A DNA stretch of 64,000 nt from Calcarisporiella thermophila CBS 279.70 (lineage: Eukaryota; Calcarisporiellomycota), in the NCBI RefSeq assembly GCF_041956535.1, contig NW_027192213.1, positions 474,336-538,335 on the forward strand. Direction: 5' to 3'. This document shows, one piece after another, positions 49,094-59,321 of the stretch. The stretch's first letter is position 1. Each line of letters opens with the position of its first letter. The translations under genes and the position numbers were made by a program. Under the pieces are notes generated by a model that saw only the letters and a program-made list of their open reading frames with translations, had not been told where the DNA came from and did no database searches.

Positions 49094-49405
49094 ATGTCAT
49101 TTGCAACCAAGGCAAAGAACATCGTACCTCTTCTCGATCGCGTTCTTATCCAACGCATCAAAGCCCAGGAGAAGACCGCTGCCGGCATTCTTATTCCCGA
49201 AAAGGCACAAGAAACCCTTAACCAAGGATTCGTGGTTGCAGTTGGTAAGGGTGCACTCAACAGGGATGGACAGCACATTGCTCCCCAGGTCCAAGTTGGT
49301 GACAAGGTTCTACTTCCCGCTTTCGGAGGCAGCACTGTTAAAATCGATAATGAGGAATTGATTATAATGCGCGACTCCGAAATTCTTGCAAAACTTAATG
49401 AATAA
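49094..49405 (+). CDS. HSP10: Mitochondrial co-chaperonin Hsp10 (GroES family)
   Basis: A single-exon 103-residue protein that caps the Hsp60 ring during protein folding in the mitochondrial matrix. The sequence is complete: IVPLLDRVLIQRIKAQEKTA, the mobile loop with GILIPEKAQE, GQHIAPQVQVGDKVLLPAFG, GSTVKIDNEELIIMRDSEIL. The start MSFATKAKNIVPLL is normal for fungal Hsp10, which keeps its N-terminus on import. A pyrimidine-rich stretch ending TTTTCAG just upstream of the ATG (about 49047-49076) looks like a 5'-UTR intron acceptor. It is divergent from AIR1, with 247 bp between starts. Confidence 0.97.
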   Translation: MSFATKAKNIVPLLDRVLIQRIKAQEKTAAGILIPEKAQETLNQGFVVAVGKGALNRDGQHIAPQVQVGDKVLLPAFGGSTVKIDNEELIIMRDSEILAKLNE

Positions 49406-49594
49406 TTTAGATTGTTATTGTATGAAGACAAATATATATATATCAAAATAATTTTCAAAAAAAAAATAAAATCAAATATCCTTTTCGAAACTCTCTCTGT
49501 TTCGTCAGTCCTTTAAATAAGACTCTTAAAATAATGTCTAGAGCGCTAATATACAAGTGATGTTGGAAATAGGCTTTTGCGGGGGGTCGTATCT

Positions 49595-50654
49595 TATGCT
49601 GGTGGAGAATCAGGGAGGTATTCTAAAACTTGATATAGATTCTGAATAACAATGGGCCTCTCGTCATTTTGTAAATCCCCATTCGCTAGAGGCGGATCTT
49701 CGGTTTGCCGATGAATAAGCAGAGCGTTCATACCGGCATTGCGCGCTCCTCCAAAATCCCTATGCCGATTTCATACGTTAGTTAACTTTCAGTTTTGTGC
49801 ATACCAACAAGACATGATCAATACTTGTCAATGTCGTCTCCGACGTGCAGAGAATTGTGGCCCCTAACACCTGCAAGTTGCAACGCATGCTCGAAAATCC
49901 TTCGAGAAGGCTTCTCGTCTCCAAACTCACAGCTTAGCACGATGAAATCCAGATACTGTGTCAGATTCAGTGAGGCCAACACCTGCGCTAAACATATTTT
50001 CGCCTACTGTCAGCTCTCTTCTGACCTCTCTAGGAGGATGTTGAGGTATGAAGGTGGCTTACATATCCGTTCATCAGAATTGCTTACAACCCCAATTTTA
50101 AACTTTCGCCGATGCAGCTCCGCAAGAACAGGCACGGAGTCTTCAAAGAGATCATATCCTTCCGCTGATGCAAAGCGTTCGTAGAGGGTAGTGAACATTT
50201 CATCAAAGACCGGCTCCAAAGCTAGTTGCAAAAATATCATCAATACCACCTCGCAATGCATTGATGATGGAGAGAGCAAGGGTAAGAAAAATGAATTATA
50301 CCTTTTGGTGATGCGCCTGCATCGACAAAGGTTCTCTTAACGACTTGCCTCCACCATTCTTTCGAGGTCATCTTGCCACCTTGCTTTGATCCATAATTTG
50401 GATAATGCTGGACTTGGTGTCGAATAGCATGGGAGAAGGATTTCTTAACTGATTCCTTCGATAGAGGGATGCCCCGCCGCTGAGCCTCCGACGCCTAGTT
50501 TGCATAGATCTTTAATTTAGCAGAGGAATCGTTGAGTAATTGTAAAACTAGCAGAAGTTACATATTGAGCGCCTATAGATCCTCGGGGTTTAAAGAGCGT
50601 ACCAAAAGCATCGAAGGTAATGAGCTTTATTAGTTTTTTCCCTCCTTGGGTCAT
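49595..50654 (-). CDS. HAD-superfamily hydrolase, HDHD3-like
   Basis: A phosphatase-type HAD hydrolase. At least five exons: 50654-50562, 50494-50302, 50221 to about 50062, about 49990-49820 and about 49761-49595. Motif I is FDAFGTLFKPRG (nucleophile Asp, with DxFGT in place of DxDGT). Motif II is VVSNSD. Motif III is GDEKPSRRIFEHAL. Motif IV is HVGDDIDKDFGGARNAGMNA. The cap lies between motifs I and II. The substrate is unknown. It is convergent with HSP10, with about 190 bp between coding ends. The family is clear; some splice coordinates are approximate. Confidence 0.85.
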
Positions 50655-50897
50655 TACTATTGAAAATCGATCTCGTAACACAGCGAAAATAGAGAATAGA
50701 AAAAAAATGAAAATTTACGGTCTGGTCAATGTTAATTTGCTTGAATTTGTAAATCACATGTATCGAGATAAATCATCTATGGCTCCCATCAATCTCCACG
50801 TTCATGCTCGCATCATATGAAATATATCATTGGGGTTTTATTTGTAACAGTAAGAAGTACCATGGATTATAAAATTATAAAGTGATAAAGGACTGAA

Positions 50898-52061
50898 TCA
50901 AATTTTCCCGAAAATCCCCTCTTTCAAATCTTGATACGCCTTCTCTATATCATCATTGATAACCACAAAATCATAGCTGCCCTCTTCCTTGCTATAGTTT
51001 ATCTCACGCTCAGATGCAGCAAGGCGCTGTGCGATGTTTTCCTCAGTTTCCGTGCCTCGGCCGCGGAGACGGCTCTCGAGAATTTTGAGGGAGGGCGGCT
51101 GGATAAAGATGTAGCGTGGATTGAGGTTTGTTTTCTTAATTTGCTGAACTCCTTGCTAAAATGGAATAATAGAGTTAGGCACAGATGCAAGGAAAATAAT
51201 GAAGGAGACAACTAGAAAGGCGTGCCTGAGAAAATATGTATTAAGACAGGATAATTAAACTTACCATATCGATATCTAATATACAAACTTTGCCAGTTTC
51301 AACTACTCTTTCAACGGCCATAATTGAGGTACCTGTGATAATTGTGAACTTAGCCTTTAATCCAAAATGAAAGCATTCAAAGAAATACTCACCATACATG
51401 TTACCAGAAAATGTTGCACTTTCAATGAATTTGCCTTCACTGATCTCTTTCTGCATCTCTTCTTTTGTGACAAAATAATAGTCTTTCCCGTCTACCTCCC
51501 CAGGCCGCGGCTTGCGCGTTGTATCTAAGAAAACATAGATAGAATCAAATTAGTAATTAATACTTCGAATAAGCACACCCTTGATGGCTTATTGCCAAAA
51601 ATAACAAAAGACTTACGCGAAACACTAAATCCAAAAGTATTTGGAAACTCTGCAAACAATCGTTTAAGCAGAGTACTTTTACCAGCACCAGATGGACCAG
51701 AAAGTACAATGATGGAGGAAAGGGGCTTAGGGGGTTCCCCTTGCATGGTTCCATTGGTTGGTTTGACCTCATCCTTGGGCTGATGGTTGTCCTGAAAACA
51801 TCAAAATTCCAGATTGAAGAATGCTCTATACCTATTTTTTGCAACTGTCGCCGATGAAGAGAGACTTACAGCCTTACCGGAGCAATAAACCTTCATCCGT
51901 GTGTCGATACCATAAGCTAATAATGCACCGCCTCCTAAAATACCTGCTGCTTGAATGAGCGGTTTGGAGCGGGAAGTCACTGCTGGAGAAGCAGGAGTAG
52001 CAAAACGAGGTAAGGCCGGAGTAAGACGGCGGGAAGTAGAGAAGAAAAGACGATGAAACAT
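50898..52061 (-). CDS. GUK1: Guanylate kinase with an N-terminal mitochondrial leader
   Basis: Phosphorylates GMP/dGMP to GDP/dGDP. Five exons (52061-51870, 51791-51617, 51524-51393, 51332-51265, 51155-50898) sum to 825 nt and give 274 residues. The kinase body starts near an internal Met ([11 protein letters not shown]) and has the P-loop [45 protein letters not shown] and [13 protein letters not shown]. Exon 1 adds 64 residues: an Arg/Ser/Phe-rich presequence ([20 protein letters not shown]) and a hydrophobic [14 protein letters not shown] segment. Yeast Guk1 lacks such a leader. The in-phase splice supports the long form. The internal Met would allow a cytosolic form from a shorter transcript. 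Confidence 0.92.
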
Positions 52062-52733
52062 GGAAGCCACTTTACTGATGCTTGGGAAGAAGAATTAGAA
52101 GAGTGAGTGAATTAAATGAATTATTGGGCGAACTAGGGGTCTTTCTCTCGAGAATAGAAAACATAAAGCTGTGACTGCAAAGCAATCGCGTCAATTACCC
52201 CACTACATGTTTTCGAAAAAGATATTAAAATTTAAATTAGGATACATGATCCTAATATGCAATAAGATGTCATTTCCCCAAAGTGCATTAACTACAGACT
52301 GAATAATACATGTAAAAATCCGATTGCCAATAACCTCAGCAATGATACAGTTGGTATCAATAACCACGGGAATCTCTGTCCCCAAATTGACCAACCAAAT
52401 AGTTGTTATATCTCTCATGGATAGGAGTTGTAAACTAGTGACATAATAATTTAAAACATCATGACTCTACTTATTATCTCTGGACTCATCTTGTATTTGC
52501 AGTAATATACCGGTAAAGGTAAAGATGTTTAGCGAAGACGCCAGTAAACCAAGCCGATCGCATATCCTCTCTCTATTACGGCCAGTTGCTAGTGGAATAC
52601 TCGATTGCAGAGAAATGTTTATATATATTTGTGATTTTTTTATATACAGCCCCTTTGCACTTAATCTATGCCACCGCAGACAAAAAGTTATATAAATAAA
52701 TACAAAAAAACCCTGAACCACAAACTTTAATCT
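52062..52733. other. Intergenic
   Basis: About 670 bp of AT-rich DNA between the GUK1 start and the HDA1 3' end. The short minus-strand ORFs inside (52203-52418 and 52467-52721) lack domain features. Nothing else is supported. Confidence 0.5.
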
Positions 52734-55700
52734 TTATTTTTCAATATCAATATCACTTTCGGGGTTGAGTTCCAGAACGGAACCCACGCTCATCAGCCCG
52801 GCCTTCCTTTCTGCTGTAGTAGCCGTGGCGGTGGTGTGTGGAACTGCATAGGGTTTTGGTTCTGATGGCTCTTTCGTGGCATTGGGCAAATGCGTTTTGA
52901 TGAAAGCAAATATTCGTTCGTAGAGGAAGTGGAGGGTTTCGGTAATAGGTTCTTGGTCAACCCCTATTGAAAATGCAAGTAGAGATGCAAATCTAATGGC
53001 ACTCAGCAGAGCAAGCAGCAAATTTTCATATTTACCAGATCGTACACAATTACCTCGCTCAGGTTTTGACGTTTTTAGCCATATGGGGTGATCGTCAGAG
53101 AGTATGATACATGAATGCTAAGCGCAAAGGACATTAGGTCTCGACCGATAAGAGGTTTAATCTGAAGGGGTCTTTTACTTACATCGAAATACCATTGCGC
53201 AAGTTCTCTCCGAACAGTGAACACGGACTCCAACCCCGGGACTAGGACAACGCATGCTACTTTGTCTTTTACAGCTATGTAGAACACTATCAGATTGTGC
53301 GCATGATTCGGAAAAATCAATAGGGTAATACTCACCTCGATCGCGTAAAATATTCCTAAATCCTTTCACTCCACTTCCTGCCCCAAATAACACCACGCTT
53401 CTGGCATCTGACAACCTGATGCAAAAATAAGTCAGCATCGAAGCAAGCTTTCCGCCTGATATTAGCACCCACATTATGTAATTATCCCAAATATATGTGA
53501 TTAAGTCATTCAATCTTTGACTGGCATCCGCCTCATCCGAGTCAAGATGCTATTTTATAAAGGTTTAGAGAATTCAGAGAATAAATAAATCTCATAACTA
53601 TATGGTGATAAAAATCGTATACCCAAGAAGGGACATCGATATCGATCAGTCCATGGCCTTGTTTTATGATAGTATCCACATAGAGATTGGTTGTATCCAT
53701 CTTTTTGCAAAAAAAAATTAGGCCAGTGGAAAACTTTACAATAATTATAAACCTACAAGATAGGATTCCTCGATAATCGCAGAGTTCGATAATGCTGTTG
53801 TGTTAACCTTGAAATCTGAGCTATGAGGAGAAATCAGTATAAATTTTGGACTTTGTGAGGTGCAGAGAGGCTAGGGGCAAATTGAAGACTTACTAGTCAT
53901 GCACAAAGAAGAAAAGGGATTTATGATTATAGAATTCGGGGCTGGCAATTGTGCGGAAAAAAAAATTAGAGCCAAGAATCGTAAATGAATAATCTAGCTA
54001 GATTACCTGCAATATACTCGCCCGGAAAAGCGTTCATCGTCAACTGGTAGTTTGAACATCTTATATTTGTTAAATAAATAGTTGGATCGGTGCGATTGTA
54101 AAACATCTAAATAGGAGGTTAGAATTAAAGTGGGAATGATCCACTATTCAGAGAAGGCTCTATACACACCGACAGCCTTAATGAAAGTATTCCCTAGATC
54201 GATGGCTTGAGAAGGAAAAAAAAATATCATGCCATAGCCAAAATAAATATGTGCCAAAAATTAATTACCATCAGCAGGCGGCTTTGTTACTTTAGGTGCC
54301 ATGCAATTCCAATACTGCGATTGGACTTTCATAACAGAATGCACCGTCTCAATGCACTTTTGACTGGGAATCATGGGGGGTAACCGCGGGGGGGTGTTCC
54401 CCAGTAAAATTTTTACACACTCGAGAGCAGATTTACTAATAGAGTCAAGGTTATAGCCCCCCTAAGGAAAGAAAATTTGTTGGTCTACACTATCCATTTA
54501 ATAATGATTAGAGAGAAAATTACACACCTCCAATGCCATAGCTATTCGACCATCCGCGAGTCCTTTCAACATATAGGTCATATGCGCATAGCCAGAAGGC
54601 GTCACAAAGCATTCTCCTAAAAAATCGCCCGCCGCCGCATCATAACCAGCTGACACTGAAGCAGTGGATGAGGGTTTAGTGCAAGAGAAATGGAGGTTTG
54701 TGTAGGGTATGCCACGGTACCTATCACTAAATCAGGATCAAATTCGTATGCGATCGGCATAATTACTCGGTTAAACGCATGAAGATAATCTGCATCACCC
54801 ATCTGTGCACAAGGCCATGGAATATTAAGAGTTCTTAATGAAAAAAAAAATACAAGGATTGGTTGATCATACGAGTATGAGAATGATTAGAAGTTCAACT
54901 CACCTTCCCACACCAGGGCCAATTCCTACGAAATCATGCGCACCGGTCCTATCATTCGGGTAAAATGTTGCATCTTCGTATCGGTGTATTGAACAGTATA
55001 AAATATCGGGGTCATTAACAAACGCTCTTTGGGTTCCGTTTCCATGGTGGACATCCCTGTGACGTCGAAAAACGGGTGAGGAAAAAAGTGCAAGTCAAAC
55101 TATCTATTAAATGCAAACCCACCAGTCGAGGATGAATATTTTTTTCACTCCATAATTCTCCTTCAGAGTCTTCGCGGCCACTGCAACATTATTGAAAAAA
55201 CAGAAGCCCATAGGTGTGTCTGGCTCTGCATGATGTCCAGGTGGACGCACAATTGCAAACCCATTCTGAACTTCTCCCAAAGCTACCGCCTTACAAAGCT
55301 CGATAACGCCTCCACATGCGAGCCGAGCACAAAATGCCGTGTTGCCGTGGAGATATATAGAATTGTACTCCTTCTCCATAGCGATAAGATCAATTCTATC
55401 CAATTCTATTTCAAAGCTCCACGTCAGCCGCACTGTTATAAAAAAGTTAGCCGCCGGGACTGACCTGCTGTTGAAGATATGATATCCCACAACTCCTCTG
55501 TATGCACCAATAAGACCTCTTCTTTGGTCACTTCACGTGCGTCGATTTTTGTGCACTCGGGCAGAAGTCCTTCTTTCACGATCGTATTCATTATTCTCCA
55601 GATTCTCCGTGGGTCTTCCGGGTGCTCTTCGTCCTTTGTTAAGTTACAGTGCCACAGCATAAGAGGTGAGTATACTAGACCAGTTCGCTTATTCTTCCCA

Positions 55701-55933
55701 GAGGAGTTAAATGAAGATTTTGCTGCAAATGTAGATGATATGGAGGCGAGATGCGAAGGAGTGGATTGTGCAGAGCTGCTGCTCATGCTTGTGGAGGCAT
55801 TGATAGGTTGCTGGACATTGGGGAGATAATCATTAGTGGGAACAGGAAATAAATCCGCAGGATTAACTGTCGTTTGGGGTGGTGTTTCAAGAGCATCACT
55901 GGAGTCCGCTGCAAGCAGGATAAGGCTGTCCAT
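52734..55933 (-). CDS. HDA1: Class II histone deacetylase Hda1/Clr3 with C-terminal Arb2 domain
   Basis: A nuclear lysine deacetylase for gene silencing. Roughly a dozen short introns. The start at 55933 gives [20 protein letters not shown] and a Ser/Thr/Pro-rich N-terminus. The deacetylase domain begins [13 protein letters not shown] and [14 protein letters not shown]. It contains the catalytic blocks [34 protein letters not shown] (zinc/charge relay), [14 protein letters not shown] and ALEGGY. After about 54300 the reading continues through several small exons into an Arb2-like alpha/beta-hydrolase region ([27 protein letters not shown]-like strand, and [18 protein letters not shown]). It ends at 52734 after DIDIEK. 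This HDAC-Arb2 fusion is the standard Hda1/Clr3 architecture. Small exons in the Arb2 part were not all resolved. Confidence 0.9.
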
Positions 55934-56423
55934 GCTGTAGCAGTTCTCCTGGTGCCAGATGTGATGTTTGGGTGATCCGTTTGATGCTCACCAAAGACCA
56001 CTTTCAAATGAAATAGGGAGCACAAGCCACTTAATATCTTTATAGTTAGAATTATGGAAAAAAAAACGCAGCTTCACAATAGGGAGGGACAGCATTCTTG
56101 GTTATTGAGCATTCCATAGCTTATTTTCAGTAGAAAGAAATGGCTTATTATATTTGTCATTATTCAAATAGGAATATAAAAAATTAGTTTATATGAATAT
56201 ATGCTAACATTATGATACAAAAAAAATTAAGGGAAAATAAAATAGAGATATCAGTTGATGTATGAATGTGAAGAGAATGTTTATGATGAAATAATTTTGT
56301 CCTGTTAATAAAGAAAAATTGGTTTATGCCTAAAATGCGTGTGTTGGAACACGAGTAACCGAAGAGTGCGACGAAAGAGTAATATAAATATAGATCATAA
56401 ATGTTAGACATTAACAACATCGA
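55934..56423. other. Intergenic
   Basis: AT-rich sequence between the HDA1 start and the 3' side of the small membrane-protein gene. Minus-strand ORFs here (55783-56025, 56184-56420) are shadows or low-complexity. Extra 3' exons of the membrane-protein gene could lie in this interval; I could not place them. Confidence 0.4.
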
Positions 56424-56654
56424 TCATAAGATATTTAGCCCACATAAACACAAATAGTGTGAACATGGGCTATATACACTTACGGGTACTGTCATGATTT
56501 CGGCTGCGTTTATCTTCTCTCTTGCGTATTGCCGCCTGGTTGCGGCTCTCCGCTCCCGCAGAGCGCGTCTAAAATGGTAGATAAAAAGAAGAGAAAAGAG
56601 AAAAAGAAGGATCACGCCACCCCCGACAGCTACGTTGACCAATTGGCTGGGCAT
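56424..56654 (-). CDS. Small single-pass membrane protein, unrecognised
   Basis: The frame starts MPSQLVNVAVGGGVILLFLF and continues SLLFIYHFRRALRERRAATR: one transmembrane helix followed at once by a strongly basic stretch, the arrangement of a type III or signal-anchor protein. A strong GTAAGTG donor after ...AAEIMTVP (about 56485) suggests further exons. Unspliced, the frame ends after 76 residues. Function unknown. It could be a small ER or mitochondrial membrane subunit. Confidence 0.5.
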   Translation of the reverse strand: MPSQLVNVAVGGGVILLFLFSLLFIYHFRRALRERRAATRRQYAREKINAAEIMTVPVSVYSPCSHYLCLCGLNIL

Positions 56655-58093
56655 GATCGTATAATTAGTTGCGCCTAATAGCTCTAAGTATGATGGAGGG
56701 GCGATAATGTTGGAATTTCCGACTCATTGGTAGTGTTCAAAGGTGTTCACTACGACGAAAAGGTGCTTGATTGGGGCTTGGCCAATTTATAGTTTTCTAA
56801 ATCAGATGAAGATATTCGACATGGAAAAGGAAACCCATTTTCCTAGGCAGAAAACTTGTGGAAATATCCTAATTTATGCAATACGTGTTAAGGATCTTCA
56901 TTAACTACAGATATTGTTAACTTAATACAACGAAACCTGCTCATAGTCTGTAATAATTTTGCATCATCAGGTTTGGTTTGGGATTGCTGCCTCGGAATTA
57001 AGGTGGAGGCGTTAGAACGAATACTCGTGGTGTAGATGCAGATCTATTGAATCTTGAATTTATCCTTGGTTGCTGGCTGATAATTGAGCCTCTGTTGTGG
57101 CCTTCATTTCTAGTAGAACTCGGGTGCGCTTTCAGTTATCTAGAAAACTCAATGGTCGATTCTCCAAGAATTAGCTGGACGGAAGTGCGCGAGTTCACTA
57201 GCAAGGATATCCTTCTTTCGAGCCATCTGCAATTGTGTTTCCTTTAGCCCCATGAATCCCCGTCAGTGATGATTTGAAAATATGCTCAAAGCGCCAGGCT
57301 CCTCAGAAGCTTTTCGTGTGGAATGGGAAAAAGAGTTGGTACGACTGGTGTTGCTAGAAGATTTGTGGCTTTAAGCCCTTGTGCTCTCTGTGCTTCCCCG
57401 GGACGCTGCTAGCGAAGTGCATCCCCTTGAACTTTTAATTCTCTTGCAACTGCTTATACCCTCACTACAGAGAGGGTATAAGCGGTTGCAAGAGGCTGCT
57501 TGTGTAATTCGGTTGTCAAAACCCAAATTTCTAGACATAAGCACTTTGGAGCTGGGCAAGCTCAGGCCCGATTCCAAGTCTTGCAAGGCACAAGCCCCTC
57601 AGAAGCGATGCAGCCTTCTGTCGCGGATCCTATTTATAGAACAGGGCTCTATAAAGCCGGGGTAGACTAGCGTCCCGCCGCAAGGAACTAAGCCAAGGCA
57701 AGAGAGGGTTCATACAATCCAAGAAGCACCAAAAAAAACTCTCCGAGTGCGGCTGGAATAATTGGAGCGCCGGGTGTGAAAACAGTAAGGAATCACGAGG
57801 GTTAGACCAGCTCGTCCCAAGTGGATCAGTCAGTCGGGATCCGAAAAAAGTAAATAGGGCATCGTTGTTTTTCAAAGACAAGTTCAGCAGCTTTTATTTT
57901 CGTTACAAGACATCGCTAGGCTCTCCAGGAGTTTAGGCCGCTTCCATTCCTTTTCCTTAGTGTAGGCTGACTTCCCGCGATCAAGCATCGCCTCCATCAC
58001 CTAGTCTTTGCTGCCGACTCGCGCTCTCTCATCCCTCGTCCTCCCATCCCCCCTTTTGCCTGCTCTTCCCCCATACAAACACACGCGCGCAAC
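56655..58093. other. GC-richer interval without a recognisable gene
   Basis: About 1.4 kb. From about 56980 to 57880 base composition shifts to clearly more G+C than flanking spacers, yet no family is recognisable. The longest plus-strand ORF (57381-57665) reads LILLQLLIPSLQRGYKRLQE across a perfect-looking hairpin, so coding is doubtful. The right end (57900-58093) is probably the promoter and 5' UTR of the next gene. Confidence 0.4.
57441..57494. repeat. Near-perfect 23-bp inverted repeat with 8-nt loop
   Basis: Arms 57441-57463 and 57472-57494 are reverse complements with one mismatch out of 23. In RNA of one strand the mismatch is a G-U pair. The loop is 57464-57471. A second, smaller inverted repeat (8-bp arms 57633-57640 and 57648-57655, 7-nt loop) lies 140 bp downstream. 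Confidence 0.85.
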
Positions 58094-58764
58094 ATGAAAG
58101 TATGCTGCTTTTGCTTTGATCTGCGTACGGGCGTATTGGTTCTTTCTCTCTTCGGCACCATCACGCAATTCTGGAATGCCATTGCGCTCTCTGCGCTGCC
58201 TGCACGACCACAGTATGCGGCGATTTTATCGGCCTTCATCGCCTACTCGTGGATGGCGGGGCTAGCTTGTTTGGCTGGATTTGCTGGAGTGGTAAAGGTA
58301 TATATGGTTGGACAATGACCCTAATTCACGAGCATCAACTCACGGATCTTTTTGTTTAAAAGAACAATTTCAACTACATTCGCGCCTATTCCATCTTTTA
58401 CATAATGGACGTGATTGTGGGCTTTGCGCTTGCTATTGGTCTATCTACGGCCGCCTTCGCGTATAAGTCCTCAGTATGCGACTGGTTAATTCACCGCCCG
58501 GATCTCGATCTTGAAATCTCGCTTAATGAGTGTCTCGCTTGGTATACCAAAACTGCCGTCATTGTCATTTCATTATTTGGTATATTCATGCTGGTGCGGC
58601 TGCACTTTTTGATGGCTGTTTGGGGTTATTATAGAACCCTATTGAGAACCCGGTCGTATCTAGTAATGGAGTCTAGCGTTCCTGCATATGCACCGGTGCC
58701 CGTAGAGGCTCCCCCTGCTTATGAAAATGTGATGACGGATGTCGATAAAGATGAAAGCGTGTAA
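58094..58764 (+). CDS. Four-TM membrane protein with a PPxY tail, unrecognised
   Basis: Two exons (58094-58297 and 58363-58764) sum to 606 nt and give 201 residues. There are four hydrophobic segments: about 12-34 (VLVLSLFGTITQFWNAIALS), about 42-66, about 78-100 (MDVIVGFALAIGLSTAAFAY) and about 125-150 (AVIVISLFGIFMLVRLHFLM). The N-terminus is Cys-rich (MKVCCFCFDLRTG). The cytosolic tail contains PAYAPVPVEAPPAYENV, where PPAY is a PPxY motif of the type bound by WW domains of Rsp5/Nedd4 ligases. The layout resembles MARVEL-like or tetraspan proteins, but no family is claimed. GC-richer codons than its left neighbours suggest good expression. Confidence 0.75.
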
Positions 58765-59321
58765 TTATATATTCTTTTTTTTTCCTTACGACTTCAATTC
58801 TCAGTGACTTATGTTTGCTTACTTTTCATTTCTGAACACTTCTAAATGCTCTCTTCTCGTTTATTCTTGCTCCTATATCCTTTTTATTTTCGTTTGTTTC
58901 CGTGCGGCTTTTCATTCATTTTATGTTCTTTTGCTCCTATGAAACCCATCACACTTGCTCCTTGTTTTTGTCTTTCGCTTTCTGTCTGTTTATTTCAATT
59001 GGATAAGCTCGGTTTGTTTTTTTTTTTCTTTTCTTTTGTTAATATACCAAGATATATCAACAAGTGAACTGAGGAAGAAGATCTATATCGACTCCGCTTC
59101 TAAATTTTTGTCTCATCAAATCACGTCATCAATTGGCGGTTTTTTTTTCTAGTCAAACGAAGGAAAACCTCCGCGTTACAGGTGTTGGTGCATACTCTTT
59201 ACTCGTTGGTTCTCTTCACTTTACCATTTTTTTCTCCTATTATACTCCTTTTATTTTCTTTTCCCACTTAATATATTCTGGCCTCTGCAATCTGATTATC
59301 ATAAACAAGAGCTGAAAAAGT
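58765..59321. other. Pyrimidine-rich promoter of VTC4
   Basis: A 557-bp stretch with long T/C-rich runs on the plus strand (notably 58840-59040 and 59130-59280), typical of fungal promoters of well-expressed genes. ORFs within are low-complexity Phe/Leu/Ser shadows. No other feature. Confidence 0.5.

Noticed and set aside
52734-53513. Separate small genes downstream of the deacetylase
   Set aside because: The frames join by introns into an Arb2-like region, the normal C-terminus of Hda1/Clr3.
56438-56474. An imperfect inverted repeat around TAGCCCA/TGGGCTA
   Set aside because: It pairs for seven bases and then poorly; it lies at the 3' end of, or in an intron of, a small gene and is within chance expectation for AT-rich DNA.
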